From the NCBI GenBank assembly GCA_001189075.1, contig LFCN01000006.1, forward strand, positions 248,001-312,000: a stretch of DNA of 64,000 nt, given 5' to 3'. The stretch comes from Parcubacteria bacterium C7867-004. Its GTDB lineage: Bacteria > Patescibacteria > Paceibacteria > UBA9973 > UBA2103. Within the stretch, counting starts at the first letter, position 1, and each line of letters begins with the position of its first letter. The notes beneath the pieces were generated by a model. That model worked only from the letters and a program-made list of their open reading frames with translations. It was not told where the DNA came from and did no database searches. Positions 8,756 to 18,044 of this stretch are shown here, piece after piece. A program made the translations under genes and the position numbers.

Positions 8756-10312
8756 TTAGCGCACCGAGGCTGCGGACTGCGTCTTAACGAGCTCGCCTTC
8801 GGAGAGGCCGCGTGCATCGGTGACGATCCTGAGATCGCCGGGAAGCTCGGAGAGTATCTCGATACGGTCGCCGCGTACTTCGCCTACTTCGACGGGGCGC
8901 GCGACGAGACGGGAATCAGCATCGACCGTAAAGATGATGCGATCACCGGCGCGGAGCTTCACGGAAGCGAGTGGAAGGAGCGCAGGACCTGCGGCCGCAA
9001 CAACGGTTGTCTGGGGAGCGAGGTCAGGAAGCGCGATATGCACGGACTGGCCGTTCACGAGATCGTTCGCACCCGTTACGGCGACGTGCACTTCGATTTG
9101 CTTGTTGGTGGGATCGAGCGCTGGAGCGATCGAGGTGATGATGCCGTCACTCTTGCCTTCGACGGTAACCTTGGTGCCCGCAGCAAGGAGATCACGGTCG
9201 CCTTCAGAGACGTATGCGACGATCTCGAGCGCGCCGTTCTGAGCTACGGTAGCGACGTGCATGAGGTTGGTGACGTAATCGCCGACGCGTATCGGAAGGA
9301 AGTTCACCTGTCCTGCGATAGGCGCACGGATAACCGTCTTCTCGAGGTTCGCTTGTGCGGCACGAAGCGATCCCAGCGCCTGCTTCACGGACGCGTCAGC
9401 GCTCGCGGACGCACCCACGCTTCCTGCGCGGTATCCGCTGCGGGCGGCCTGTAGCGACGCGATCACTCCGTCGACGCTCGCGCGTGCAGCGACGAGTGCC
9501 GCTGACTGCGTTTCGGTAGTGCGGGAGTCGCGGCCGTTAGCGGCAACTGCGAGGCGGGCCATGAACGTCGCTACCTGGCGCGCGATCGATTCAGCTTCCT
9601 CAAGAAGCGCGAGCGGGTCACGGGAACCGGCACTTCCAAGCTTCGCGGCATACGCTTCCATGAGTCCGTCGATTCGCTCGCGTTCGCGGGAAAGATTGTC
9701 CGCTTCTGCTGCATTGCTCGCGAGGATAAGGAGATCGGGACCGACCGGCTTCGGGTCGCCGAAGAATTGGTCTACCTGCGTCTCGAGCGCGGTATCGAGG
9801 GTGGTGTAGGCGGCGCGATATTCCGCAACTGCTTCATCCTTCGTGTCGGGAAGCGACTGCGCGGAGCGGGCGGCGACCGCTGCGTCGTAGGCGCCTTCGG
9901 CCTGAAGCACGCTCGCACGCTCGGCTGCGTTCTCGAGGCTCGCGATTATGGAACCGGCTGCGACGAATCCGCCGAGCTGGACGTTAACGGCACGGACGGT
10001 ACCACCGTTCTGGGCGAGGAGATCCGCCTCGGTGACGCTGCGCACGGTGCCGATGAGATCCACGACACTTCCGGTACCGGAGAGTTCTCCAATGGACGCG
10101 AGGGTGACGGTGCGGCTCTGGTCAGCAGTCTCTTCAGGCTTCGCCGACGTGAGAAGGAAGATTAGTCCGGCGATAGCTGCGGCGAGCACGAGTGCCATAG
10201 CGATGCGCTGCCACAGAGGACGGGCGACATACCACTTCCAAGAGTGGCGTGCTCGAGCGGGTAGAGTATTGAAAAATGCGCGTACGCGCTTCATGAGGAC
10301 GGCTGGTTTCAT
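8756..10312 (-). CDS. RND efflux periplasmic adaptor (HlyD-like membrane fusion protein)
   Basis: 518-aa anchored adaptor. A membrane segment lies at residues ~37-56, then a biotinyl-lipoyl half motif (GGTVRAVNVQLGGFVAAGSI), a long helical hairpin rich in Ala and Glu (residues ~120-300), the second lipoyl half (APIAGQVNFLPIRVGDYV), and beta-barrel and membrane-proximal domains. First gene of the operon with the RND permease. TTGACA-17-TAGTAA ends 6 nt before the ATG. Confidence 0.92.
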   Translation of the reverse strand: MKPAVLMKRVRAFFNTLPARARHSWKWYVARPLWQRIAMALVLAAAIAGLIFLLTSAKPEETADQSRTVTLASIGELSGTGSVVDLIGTVRSVTEADLLAQNGGTVRAVNVQLGGFVAAGSIIASLENAAERASVLQAEGAYDAAVAARSAQSLPDTKDEAVAEYRAAYTTLDTALETQVDQFFGDPKPVGPDLLILASNAAEADNLSRERERIDGLMEAYAAKLGSAGSRDPLALLEEAESIARQVATFMARLAVAANGRDSRTTETQSAALVAARASVDGVIASLQAARSGYRAGSVGASASADASVKQALGSLRAAQANLEKTVIRAPIAGQVNFLPIRVGDYVTNLMHVATVAQNGALEIVAYVSEGDRDLLAAGTKVTVEGKSDGIITSIAPALDPTNKQIEVHVAVTGANDLVNGQSVHIALPDLAPQTTVVAAAGPALLPLASVKLRAGDRIIFTVDADSRLVARPVEVGEVRGDRIEILSELPGDLRIVTDARGLSEGELVKTQSAASVR

Positions 10313-10318
10313 ATGTAT

Positions 10319-10347
10319 TTACTACACTATTTTATCAGTAATGTCAA
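10319..10347 (-). promoter_or_regulatory. Promoter of the RND operon (leaderless)
   Basis: On the minus strand, a consensus TTGACA is followed after 17 bp by TAGTAA, then 6 nt and the ATG. Transcription would start at or next to the start codon. Confidence 0.55.
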
Positions 10348-10404
10348 TTTGTAGGCCGTCTCAGAAGGAAGAAGATGCGGAGGCGAAGTGGTATCCTTAT
10401 ATCC

Positions 10405-11247
10405 ATGAAATTCCACGAGTACGTCGACCACCACCATACCTTTATGTACCTCTGGATCGTGGGCGCGCTCTTGGTTCTCGGGGGACTTGCCTATTCCTAT
10501 ATAGATACGCATCCGCAGGGCGTGCTCGACGGCCAGCATGAAGGGGATGTCCGTACCCTTATCGGCGCATTCGGCAACCAGCTAAATACAGTCTCGCTCC
10601 TTTCTCCGGAGGCTGCGGAAGATATCCGCAAGGCATACGGTCCGTATGCGACGCCCGAACTCGTTGAGGCTTGGGCTGCGGATCCTGCAACCGCGCCGGG
10701 ACGACTCACCTCAAGTCCCTGGCCCGATCACATCGAGATCGCAAGCGTGATCATGACTCCGCCTGATTCCTACGCCGTCGAAGGAGAGATCATGCTCGTT
10801 ACCTCAAGCGGGGACGCCGGAAGCGTGCCGGTCTCGTTTACGGTTGCGAGGGTAGCCGATCGGTATCTCATCACCTCGTATCGGGAACAGCGCGGTACGT
10901 CTGCGGAAGCGCTCCCGATTCCTGGTACGGTTGAAGCGAGAACGGTTGCGCTTGGCGAGATCGTGACCGCGTTCGGCGTTTCCGTTACACCCCTCGAAGT
11001 TGTCGAGGACAGTCGATGTCCTGCGAACGCGAATTGCATCCAAGCAGGTACCGTGCGTGTACAGGGAACCTTCGAAGACAAGACGGGCAAGATAGATGCG
11101 GTGTTCGGCCTCGGTGTCGAGATGTCTGGAGTCATCGATGGACCGACTGCGTTCGTGACGCTTACCGAAGTCACGCCTCTGAAGTCGACCTCGACAACCA
11201 TTGATCCAAGCGACTACCGCTTCACATTCAAGTTCGAGTACCGCTAG
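10405..11247 (+). CDS. Anchored hypothetical protein with SRCP-type cysteine motif
   Basis: 280 aa from the ATG at 10405, chosen because TATCCT lies 7 nt upstream as in other genes here. One N-terminal membrane helix (residues ~13-33) is followed by an extracytoplasmic part. The C-terminal third contains DSRCPANANCIQAGTVRV, a cysteine-pair motif found in a widespread family of small exported domains of unknown role. Family recognised only as conserved hypothetical. Confidence 0.65.
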   Translation: MKFHEYVDHHHTFMYLWIVGALLVLGGLAYSYIDTHPQGVLDGQHEGDVRTLIGAFGNQLNTVSLLSPEAAEDIRKAYGPYATPELVEAWAADPATAPGRLTSSPWPDHIEIASVIMTPPDSYAVEGEIMLVTSSGDAGSVPVSFTVARVADRYLITSYREQRGTSAEALPIPGTVEARTVALGEIVTAFGVSVTPLEVVEDSRCPANANCIQAGTVRVQGTFEDKTGKIDAVFGLGVEMSGVIDGPTAFVTLTEVTPLKSTSTTIDPSDYRFTFKFEYR

Positions 11248-11313
11248 GGTTTTTATCTTTTCTTTAACTTTTTCTTAACAGGCCTTGAATATCCGGTCTG
11301 CTAGTATGCGCCT

Positions 11314-12987
11314 ATGACCCAGAACGAGGCGCTCGCCATTTTGAAGACTGGAGCGAATGTATTCCTTACCGGAGAGCCCGGAAGCGGGAAGACGCATACC
11401 GTGAACGCGTACATTGCGTGGCTACGTTCGCATGGTATTGATCCCGCTATAACCGCGTCTACCGGCATCGCCGCGACGCACGTGGGCGGCATGACGCTCC
11501 ATGCCTGGGCAGGCATCGGCATTGCGGAACGCATGACGCCGCAGCTCCTCGATGCGATCGCGAGCAAGGAGCATGTCGCGAAGCGTCTTCAGCGCGCGAA
11601 GGTGCTTATCATCGATGAGGTATCGATGCTTTCTGCGAATGTGCTCTCGATGGTAGACGAAGTTGCGCGTGAAGTGCGGCACGAGCCCCATGAAGCGTTC
11701 GGCGGACTGCAGGTAGTGTTTGTCGGCGATTTCTTCCAGCTCCCGCCAGTCTCGCGCACGGAAACCTCGTTCGCGTTCGAATCCCCGGCGTGGGCAAATG
11801 CTCGGCCGATGATCTGTTACTTGTCCGAACAGCATCGCCAGGACGACGAGCGGTTGCTCGACGTCCTCTCAGCGATACGCGGCGGCACCTGGGACCATAC
11901 GCATGTTTCCATCATCACCGCTCGGGAAGCCGAATTCGAGGTTATCGAGGACGGCATCCCGCAGTTATTCACGCATAACGCGGATGTCGACCGGATGAAC
12001 GAGGAACGGCTGAGCCGGCTTTCGGGCAAAGAGCACGTGTATCTCATGCAAAGTGCAGGAACGCCTGCGCTTACCGAAGCGCTCAAGCGGGGCTGCCTCT
12101 CTCCGGAGAGGCTTGTACTCAAGGAAGGTGCTGTCGTCATGGCGACGAAGAACAATCCGATCGCGGGGTATTCGAACGGCACGCTTGGTACCGTCATCGA
12201 TTTCGAATCAGGTACTGATTTTCCGATCATAGAAACGCGCGACGGTCGCGAGATAACCGTGCAGCCTGTCGACTGGGCAGTCGAAGAGAATGCAAAGGTC
12301 CGCGCTAAGCTCACGCAGTTTCCGCTCAGGCTCGCGTGGGCGATAACGGTGCACAAGAGTCAGGGACAGAGTCTTGATGCAGCTGCGATCGATCTCTCTC
12401 GTGCATTCGAGCACGGACAGGGGTATGTTGCACTTTCTCGCGTGCGCAGGCTCGACGGCCTCTTCTTGCTCGGATGGAGCGAGATGGCGCTCTCGGTGCA
12501 TCCGCGCGTATCCGCACTTGATGTGGAATTCCGCGAAGCGTCAGCCGCAGCTGCTGAAGCGTTCGCGGAGCTTGAAGAGAGTGGGGAGCGGAAGCAGATG
12601 GAGAAGAATTTCATACTGGCCTCGGGAGGTACGCTCGAATCAAAAGAAGGAACGGCTGGGGCGATTGTTCCGAAAGCAACCACCTACGACCTGACGCTCG
12701 CGCTCATCGAAGCCGGGAAGACGTTAGTTGAGATCGCGAAGGAACGCTCGCTCACAATCGGCACGATCGCGGACCATGCCGACAAACTGGTATCGGCAGG
12801 ACGCGTTACTGCCTCGACCCTTGAGGAGATCATTCCAGACCGCCTAAAGAAGGCGCTCCCGAAGATATTTGAAGCCTTCGAGAAGAAGGGGGCCGAAAAA
12901 CTTACTCCGGCGTATTCTACTCTTAAAGGAAAGTATTCCTATGACGAGTTGAAGCTGGCGCGCGTGCTGTTCCTGCGGCGTGCGTAG
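11314..12987 (+). CDS. Pif1-like superfamily 1 DNA helicase with C-terminal HTH
   Basis: 557-aa 5'-3' SF1B helicase. Motifs seen in order: Walker A GEPGSGKTHT (residues ~19-28), Walker B LIIDEVSML, motif III GDFFQLPPV, the SEQHRQ motif, then WAITVHKSQGQSLD and VALSRVRRLDGLFLL near residue 380. The last ~120 residues look like the HTH_40 domain found at the C-terminus of RecQ and some Pif1-type helicases (LIEAGKTLVEIAKERSLTIG). Probably resolves forked or G-rich DNA structures. Independent transcription unit. Confidence 0.92.
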   Translation: MTQNEALAILKTGANVFLTGEPGSGKTHTVNAYIAWLRSHGIDPAITASTGIAATHVGGMTLHAWAGIGIAERMTPQLLDAIASKEHVAKRLQRAKVLIIDEVSMLSANVLSMVDEVAREVRHEPHEAFGGLQVVFVGDFFQLPPVSRTETSFAFESPAWANARPMICYLSEQHRQDDERLLDVLSAIRGGTWDHTHVSIITAREAEFEVIEDGIPQLFTHNADVDRMNEERLSRLSGKEHVYLMQSAGTPALTEALKRGCLSPERLVLKEGAVVMATKNNPIAGYSNGTLGTVIDFESGTDFPIIETRDGREITVQPVDWAVEENAKVRAKLTQFPLRLAWAITVHKSQGQSLDAAAIDLSRAFEHGQGYVALSRVRRLDGLFLLGWSEMALSVHPRVSALDVEFREASAAAAEAFAELEESGERKQMEKNFILASGGTLESKEGTAGAIVPKATTYDLTLALIEAGKTLVEIAKERSLTIGTIADHADKLVSAGRVTASTLEEIIPDRLKKALPKIFEAFEKKGAEKLTPAYSTLKGKYSYDELKLARVLFLRRA

Positions 12988-13015
12988 GTTTTGAATGGGT
13001 TACAATAGTCCCGAC

Positions 13016-14029
13016 ATGCATGTTCAGGTTGTTGAGACAGTCAGACACCGGCGTCCATCACGCCGGATCCTCGTTATAGGGCTGGTAGCGTTCGTCATCG
13101 TCCTTGCGGGAAGCCTTCTCGCGTACGCGCGTTATTTCGGTCCCGCAGATGAGTACGCTGCCATGAGCGAGTTCCTCGTCACGCCGGACCAAGAGTTCGC
13201 GGTTATCGCTCATGACCTCAAAGTTGCCGGCTACATCCGCAGTATCACCGCGTTCCGCGTCGCGTTCGCGCTTACGGGAAATATCCGGGGCGTGCGGGAG
13301 GGAGGATATCGCATCAGTCCGTCGATGGACGCGTGGAGTATTGCCTCCGCGCTCGCGCATCCGCCGTATCTGGCGTGGGTAACCTTCAAGCCGGGACTGC
13401 GCAAAGAAGAGATAGCAACCATTCTCGCGAAGAAGCTCGAGTGGACTCCCGAAGAGAAGGAGACGTGGCTTACCGTTGATACCGTACCGAACGCGTCGCA
13501 GGCGGAAGGTGTGTATCCCGGAGGCACCTATCTCATCCCGTCTGATCGAACACCGGCGGAAGTCGCGGTGCAATTGCGCGCCCGCTTCCAGGAAGAGTTC
13601 GCACCCTACGCGGAGCTCGTTATCGAGAAGAACATCACGTGGACCGAAGCGATAACGATGGCTTCCCTTATTGAGCGCGAGGCAGCGAAAAGCGACAAGG
13701 CGCTCATCGCGGGTATCCTCTGGAATCGCATCAATGATGGTATGCGCTTGCAGGTAGACGCGACGCTACAGTACATCCGAGGAGAGGAAGGGAACTGGTG
13801 GCCAGTGCCGAACGTCGAGGATAAGAAGATTGATTCTCCGTACAATACCTATAAATACGCGGGGCTCCCGCCGCATCCGATCGCGAATCCTTCGATAGAG
13901 TCCATCGAAGCCGCGCTTAATCCCGAGAAGACGAAGTGCATCTATTATCTCCATGACACCGATGGCGTTATTCATTGCTCGCCGACCTACGCGGGGCAGG
14001 TTGCGAACGTGAATAAGTACTTGAAATAG
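13016..14029 (+). CDS. mltG: Endolytic murein transglycosylase MltG (YceG-like)
   Basis: 337 aa with an N-terminal membrane anchor (residues ~20-40), a LysM-like module, and the YceG catalytic region. The signature ITMASLIEREAAK contains the catalytic Glu, followed by GILWNRINDGMRLQVDATLQY and the C-terminal YNTYKYAGLPPHPIANPS. MltG cuts nascent glycan strands during peptidoglycan synthesis. The start at 13016 is preferred because TACAAT ends 9 nt before it. Confidence 0.93.
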   Translation: MHVQVVETVRHRRPSRRILVIGLVAFVIVLAGSLLAYARYFGPADEYAAMSEFLVTPDQEFAVIAHDLKVAGYIRSITAFRVAFALTGNIRGVREGGYRISPSMDAWSIASALAHPPYLAWVTFKPGLRKEEIATILAKKLEWTPEEKETWLTVDTVPNASQAEGVYPGGTYLIPSDRTPAEVAVQLRARFQEEFAPYAELVIEKNITWTEAITMASLIEREAAKSDKALIAGILWNRINDGMRLQVDATLQYIRGEEGNWWPVPNVEDKKIDSPYNTYKYAGLPPHPIANPSIESIEAALNPEKTKCIYYLHDTDGVIHCSPTYAGQVANVNKYLK

Positions 14030-14043
14030 CTTGGAACACGCCG

Positions 14044-14072
14044 TTGACGCTTTACCTATATAAGGTTATTCT
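14044..14072 (+). promoter_or_regulatory. Promoter of typA
   Basis: TTGACG-17-TATTCT. The predicted transcript has a leader of roughly 50 nt, unlike most neighbours. The leader holds a short GCCC-GCA-GGGC hairpin followed by TTTTTATTTT, which may instead be the weak terminator of mltG. Confidence 0.6.
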
Positions 14073-14126
14073 ATTTTCATCAGCCCGCAGGGCCTTTTTA
14101 TTTTACCCACGCCAGCTTAGATCCCT

Positions 14127-15920
14127 ATGGAAATCCGAAATATCGCTATCATCGCCCACGTGGACCACGGCAAGACCACGCTGACCGACGCCATCATGAA
14201 GCAGACCGGTGCGGCTCCTGAGGGCCTCTCCATGGACTCGAACGCTCTCGAGCACGAGCGCGGCATCACCATTTACTCGAAGAACACCTCCATCGAGTAC
14301 AAGGGAACGAAGATCAACATCGTCGACACCCCTGGCCACTCCGACTTCGGTTCGGAGGTTGAGCGCGTGCTCCGCTCCATCGACTCGGTGCTCCTGATCG
14401 TGGACGCACAGGAAGGTCCGATGCCGCAGACCCGCTTCGTGCTGAAGAAGTCGCTCGAGTTGGGCCTCAAGCCTATTGTCGTACTCAACAAGATCGACAA
14501 GCCAGCCGCTGATCCCGCACGCGCTGAAGAGCAGGTGCTTGAGCTCTTCTACGATCTCGGCGCTTCTGACGAGCAGTCTGATTTCACTACGGTATACGCG
14601 ATCGGCCGCGAAGGCGTCGCGATGCGCAAGCTCGACGACGAGAGGGTTGATCTCTCTCCGCTCCTCGACGTGATCCTCGAGAAGGTGACGCCGACGGCCA
14701 GCGATGTCGAATCCGCAAAGCCGCTCAAGCTCCAGACCTTCAACCTCGCCTACGATAACTTCCTCGGACGCCTCGCTATCGGTCGCGTGTACGAAGGTAT
14801 CGTGAAGGCAGGACAGAACGTCATCGTGAAGAAGCCGGACGGCACCTCACGCAACGCGAAGATCACCAAGGTCTTCACCTTCAAGGGCATCGAGCGCGTC
14901 GACGTCGAGCAGGCGGTGGCAGGTGACATCGTCATCATCGCGGGAATCGCTGACGCCTACATCGGCGAGACGGTCACTACCGACCCTGAGGTCGAGGCGA
15001 TGCCGGCTATCGCTATCGACGAGCCGACCATCACCGTGAACTTCCTCGTGAACAACTCTCCGTTCGCCGGAAAGGAGGGCAAGTTCGTCACGAGCCGTCA
15101 GCTGCGTGACTATCTCGAGAAGGAGCTCGAGGTTAACGTAGGACTCAAGGTTGATTTCCATTCGCCTGACGCATTCAAGGTGTCAGGTCGTGGCGAGCTC
15201 CACATCGCGATCCTTCTTGAGAACATGCGCCGTGCCGGCTACGAGATGCAGGTCTCTCAGCCGCAGGTCATCATCCGCGAGGAGGACGGCGTGAAAGTCG
15301 AGCCGTACGAGGAGGTCACTATCGATACACCGACCGAATTCCAGGGCTCCATCATCGAGCGTCTCGGTACGCGCGCGTTCGTCCTTCAGAACCTCGTGCA
15401 GACCAACGACCAGGTGCGCCTCACCCTCGAAGGCCCGACCCGCGGACTCCTCGGCTACCGCAACCAGTTCGTCGTCGACACCAAGGGCGAAGGCATCCTC
15501 TCTTCACGCGTCATCGGCTTCAAGCCGTACGCAGGAGAGATCAAGAAGCGCCAGGTTGGCTCGATGATCTCCATGGCTTCAGGCAAGTCTCTCGGCTATG
15601 CGCTTTGGGGTCTTCAGGAGCGCGGCGTGCTCTACATCGTTCCTGCTACGGAAGTGTACGAGGGCATGGTTATCGGAAACACCTCGAAGGGCGAGGAAAT
15701 GATGGCGAACCCAACGAAGGGAAAGAACCAGTCCAACGTTCGTTCCTCGGGTATGGACGAGGCTATCAATCTCGTGCCGGCCTACACCCTCACCATCGAG
15801 CGCGGACTCGAAGTCATGTCGGAAGACGAATACCTCGAGATCACGCCGACCTCGGTGCGTCTGCGCAAGCAATTCCTCAATGAGAGCGAACGCGTGAAGG
15901 CTCGTAGCAAGAACAAGTAG
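14127..15920 (+). CDS. typA: Ribosome-associated translational GTPase TypA/BipA
   Basis: 597-aa translation-factor GTPase. G1 AHVDHGKTTL, G3 DTPGHSDFGSEVE and G4 NKID are intact, followed by the EF-Tu-like domain II, EF-G-like domains and the TypA-specific C-terminal domain (GEEMMANPTKGKNQSNVRS). It acts on the ribosome during assembly and stress adaptation. Full family length. No SD site. Confidence 0.96.
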   Translation: MEIRNIAIIAHVDHGKTTLTDAIMKQTGAAPEGLSMDSNALEHERGITIYSKNTSIEYKGTKINIVDTPGHSDFGSEVERVLRSIDSVLLIVDAQEGPMPQTRFVLKKSLELGLKPIVVLNKIDKPAADPARAEEQVLELFYDLGASDEQSDFTTVYAIGREGVAMRKLDDERVDLSPLLDVILEKVTPTASDVESAKPLKLQTFNLAYDNFLGRLAIGRVYEGIVKAGQNVIVKKPDGTSRNAKITKVFTFKGIERVDVEQAVAGDIVIIAGIADAYIGETVTTDPEVEAMPAIAIDEPTITVNFLVNNSPFAGKEGKFVTSRQLRDYLEKELEVNVGLKVDFHSPDAFKVSGRGELHIAILLENMRRAGYEMQVSQPQVIIREEDGVKVEPYEEVTIDTPTEFQGSIIERLGTRAFVLQNLVQTNDQVRLTLEGPTRGLLGYRNQFVVDTKGEGILSSRVIGFKPYAGEIKKRQVGSMISMASGKSLGYALWGLQERGVLYIVPATEVYEGMVIGNTSKGEEMMANPTKGKNQSNVRSSGMDEAINLVPAYTLTIERGLEVMSEDEYLEITPTSVRLRKQFLNESERVKARSKNK

Positions 15921-15939
15921 GGTTCATTTTGGAACCAGT

Positions 15940-15975
15940 AATGAAGGGCGGTGCCGCAGGGCACCGCCCTTCATT
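15940..15975 (+). terminator. Intrinsic terminator of typA
   Basis: 16-bp perfect stem (15940-15955 with 15960-15975) and loop GCAG; A/T-rich outer arm. Directly after typA. Confidence 0.85.
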
Positions 15976-16032
15976 AATTCTCCAGACGGATTTTCGTATG
16001 GTTTCCTGTATTAGAACCATAAATCATATTCC

Positions 16033-16185
16033 ATGCTGTACACCATCGCCGTCATACTTCTCGTGCTCTGGCTTCTGGGTCTCGTGACGTCGTACACTAT
16101 CGGCGGGTTCATCCATCTTCTCCTGGTTGTTGCGATAGTCATGGTGATGATTCGTCTCATACAGGGACGCAACCCGATCGCGTAA
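16033..16185 (+). CDS. Small two-helix membrane protein (lmo0937/DUF5670-like)
   Basis: A 50-aa protein, MLYTIAVILLVLWLLGLV..., with two hydrophobic helices and the short conserved link TSYTIGGFIHLLLVVAI that marks the lmo0937-type family, ending RLIQGRNPIA. These tiny membrane proteins are widespread, often stress-linked, and of unknown function. CATATT lies just before the ATG. Confidence 0.8.
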   Translation: MLYTIAVILLVLWLLGLVTSYTIGGFIHLLLVVAIVMVMIRLIQGRNPIA

Positions 16186-16208
16186 ATAACGTAGATTGCC
16201 TATTGGCA

Positions 16209-16243
16209 GGAAACGAGCGCCACGTTCTGTGGCGCTCGTTTCC
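16209..16243 (+). terminator. Hairpin after the small membrane protein gene
   Basis: 15-bp stem GGAAACGAGCGCCAC / GTGGCGCTCGTTTCC with a 5-nt loop. No good T-tract follows on the plus strand, so termination is probable but may be incomplete. Confidence 0.6.
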
Positions 16244-16251
16244 AATAGGGC

Positions 16252-16279
16252 TTGCTAAAATACGTACGTCTGCTATACT
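16252..16279 (+). promoter_or_regulatory. Promoter of the DEAD-box helicase gene with long leader
   Basis: TTGCTA-16-TATACT. The predicted start near 16286 leaves a leader of about 165 nt before the ATG at 16452, unusually long for this window. Confidence 0.6.
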
Positions 16280-16451
16280 AGTTTCACAACGGTTACTCCA
16301 TTGTTTGTCGTCCAGGGAGCCAAGGCTCAAAGGACCACGGGGCTACGCGCGAAACGCAACGCCTACACGCACAGAGAACGGTTGGAGTCGGTTTTCCGAC
16401 GACCTTATACACAACCAAGGCACGGCGCACCCGTGCGAACAACAACACTAC

Positions 16452-17888
16452 ATGGATCAGAAGAACAACCAGCGCTCGCGTGGCGGAAGCCGTGGCGCAG
16501 CGCCATCACGCCGTCCCGGCGGTCGCGATACCCGCATGAGCTCCGCATACGAAGCAGGTATGAAGTTCGCGCTCGATAACGGCTTCAAGCGACCGATGAC
16601 GGCCGCGGTAGAGCCGCGTCGCCGTCCTTCGGGAGGCGGAGCTTCACGTGGCGGACCCCGTCGCGATAGCGGCTCGTCGTCGAGCCGTGGCGGATACTCA
16701 CGCGACGCAGGTCGGGGCGCGGATCGCGGTGGCTCACGCGGCGGAAGCCGTGGTGGCGGTCGCGGATTCCAGGAGATGCACGTCGACCTCGCAAAGCTCG
16801 TCAACAAGGCGCAGCCGCACGAGGAAGTCGAGGCATACGTCCCGACCCACGCATTCGCTGACTTCGCTATCGATGAGCGTCTCAAGGACAACATCATCGC
16901 GAAGGGCTACATCACCCCGACCCCTATCCAGGATCAGTCGATCCCGCACGTCCTTCTCGGGAAGGATATCGTCGGCATGGCGAACACCGGAACAGGAAAG
17001 ACCGCGGCATTCCTCATTCCGCTTATCGATAAAGTGCTTAAGTTCCGCGCGATCGGCACTGATGAGCGCGTGCTTATCATGGTTCCGACCCGCGAGCTCG
17101 CTATCCAGATCGAGGCCGAGTTCTTCGGCTTCGCGAAGGGGCTCCAGCTCTCGTCCGTTACCTGTGTCGGTGGCGCGAACATCACGCCGCAGATCCGCCT
17201 CCTTCAAAGGAAGCCGTCATTCGTCATCGGTACTCCGGGACGCCTCAAGGACCTCATGGAGCGCCGCGATCTCGATCTCTCGAAGTTCGGCACCGTTGTC
17301 CTCGACGAGGCTGATCGCATGCTCGACATGGGATTCATCGACGACATGCGCTTCATCATGAGCACGATGCGCGCTGAGCGCCACACGCTCTTCTTCTCGG
17401 CGACCATGTCCCGGGAGATCCAGGCTCTCATCGGCGCATTCCTCAACGATCCCGTCTCGGTATCGGTGAAGACCCGCGAGACTTCGCACACTATCGAGCA
17501 GGACGTTGTGCGCGTTCCGCATGCTCAGAAATTCGAGAAGCTCGTCGAGCTTCTCTCGACTCCGGGCTTTGACAAGGTGCTCGTCTTCGGACGTACCAAG
17601 CACGGCGTCGAACGCCTCGCGAAGGATCTCCGTCACCGCGGCATCAAGTCTGATTCCATCCATGGAAACAAGACGCATGGCGCGCGCCAGAAAGCCCTTA
17701 CCGCTTTCAAGCGCGGGGAAGCGAGCGTGCTTACCGCTACCGACGTTGCCGCTCGCGGTCTCGATATCTCGGGCGTTTCGCACGTCATCAACTATGACCT
17801 GCCGTCGACCTACGAGGACTATACGCACCGCATCGGTCGTACCGGGCGCGCGGGACAGGCAGGCATGGCGCTTACCTTCATTCCGTAA
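16452..17888 (+). CDS. DEAD-box ATP-dependent RNA helicase
   Basis: 478 aa from the ATG at 16452. The N-terminal ~100 residues are a low-complexity Arg/Gly/Ser tail (repeated GGSRGG-type units), likely RNA-binding. The helicase core follows with GYITPTPIQ (Q motif), ANTGTGKTAAF, PTRELAIQ, GTPGRL, DEAD, SAT, ARGLDISG and HRIGRTGRAG. It likely remodels ribosomal or messenger RNA. The RG-rich tail sits N-terminally, the reverse of many bacterial RhlE proteins. The long leader suggests post-transcriptional control. Confidence 0.94.
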   Translation: MDQKNNQRSRGGSRGAAPSRRPGGRDTRMSSAYEAGMKFALDNGFKRPMTAAVEPRRRPSGGGASRGGPRRDSGSSSSRGGYSRDAGRGADRGGSRGGSRGGGRGFQEMHVDLAKLVNKAQPHEEVEAYVPTHAFADFAIDERLKDNIIAKGYITPTPIQDQSIPHVLLGKDIVGMANTGTGKTAAFLIPLIDKVLKFRAIGTDERVLIMVPTRELAIQIEAEFFGFAKGLQLSSVTCVGGANITPQIRLLQRKPSFVIGTPGRLKDLMERRDLDLSKFGTVVLDEADRMLDMGFIDDMRFIMSTMRAERHTLFFSATMSREIQALIGAFLNDPVSVSVKTRETSHTIEQDVVRVPHAQKFEKLVELLSTPGFDKVLVFGRTKHGVERLAKDLRHRGIKSDSIHGNKTHGARQKALTAFKRGEASVLTATDVAARGLDISGVSHVINYDLPSTYEDYTHRIGRTGRAGQAGMALTFIP

Positions 17889-17918
17889 GCAGCCGTCATC
17901 GAATACCAGGATAAGCCG

Positions 17919-17945
17919 AAAAAGCCCCGTTTTGCGGGGCTTTTT
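17919..17945 (+). terminator. Intrinsic terminator of the helicase gene
   Basis: AAAAAGCCCCG / CGGGGCTTTTT stem with 5-nt loop and a U-run: a textbook terminator. It marks the left border of the foreign-looking module that follows. Confidence 0.92.
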
Positions 17946-17971
17946 CATGCCTACGGCTCCCGGCGGGAACA

Positions 17972-17999
17972 TTGACATATTTCTATTATGGTATATGAT
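17972..17999 (+). promoter_or_regulatory. Promoter of the 18-21 kb two-gene module
   Basis: TTGACA (17972-17977), 16 bp, TATGAT (17994-17999). Another TTGACA at 18020 lacks a clear -10. The transcript would carry a leader of about 190 nt. The 17889-18197 gap therefore holds the helicase terminator, this promoter and the structured leader. Confidence 0.7.
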
Positions 18000-18044
18000 T
18001 AGAACAGGAAAAAAGTACCTTGACAATAGAGGTTAGTACACGGG

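Noticed and set aside
14090..14118. Riboswitch in the typA leader
   Set aside because: Only a 4-bp hairpin and T-run; explained better as the mltG terminator.
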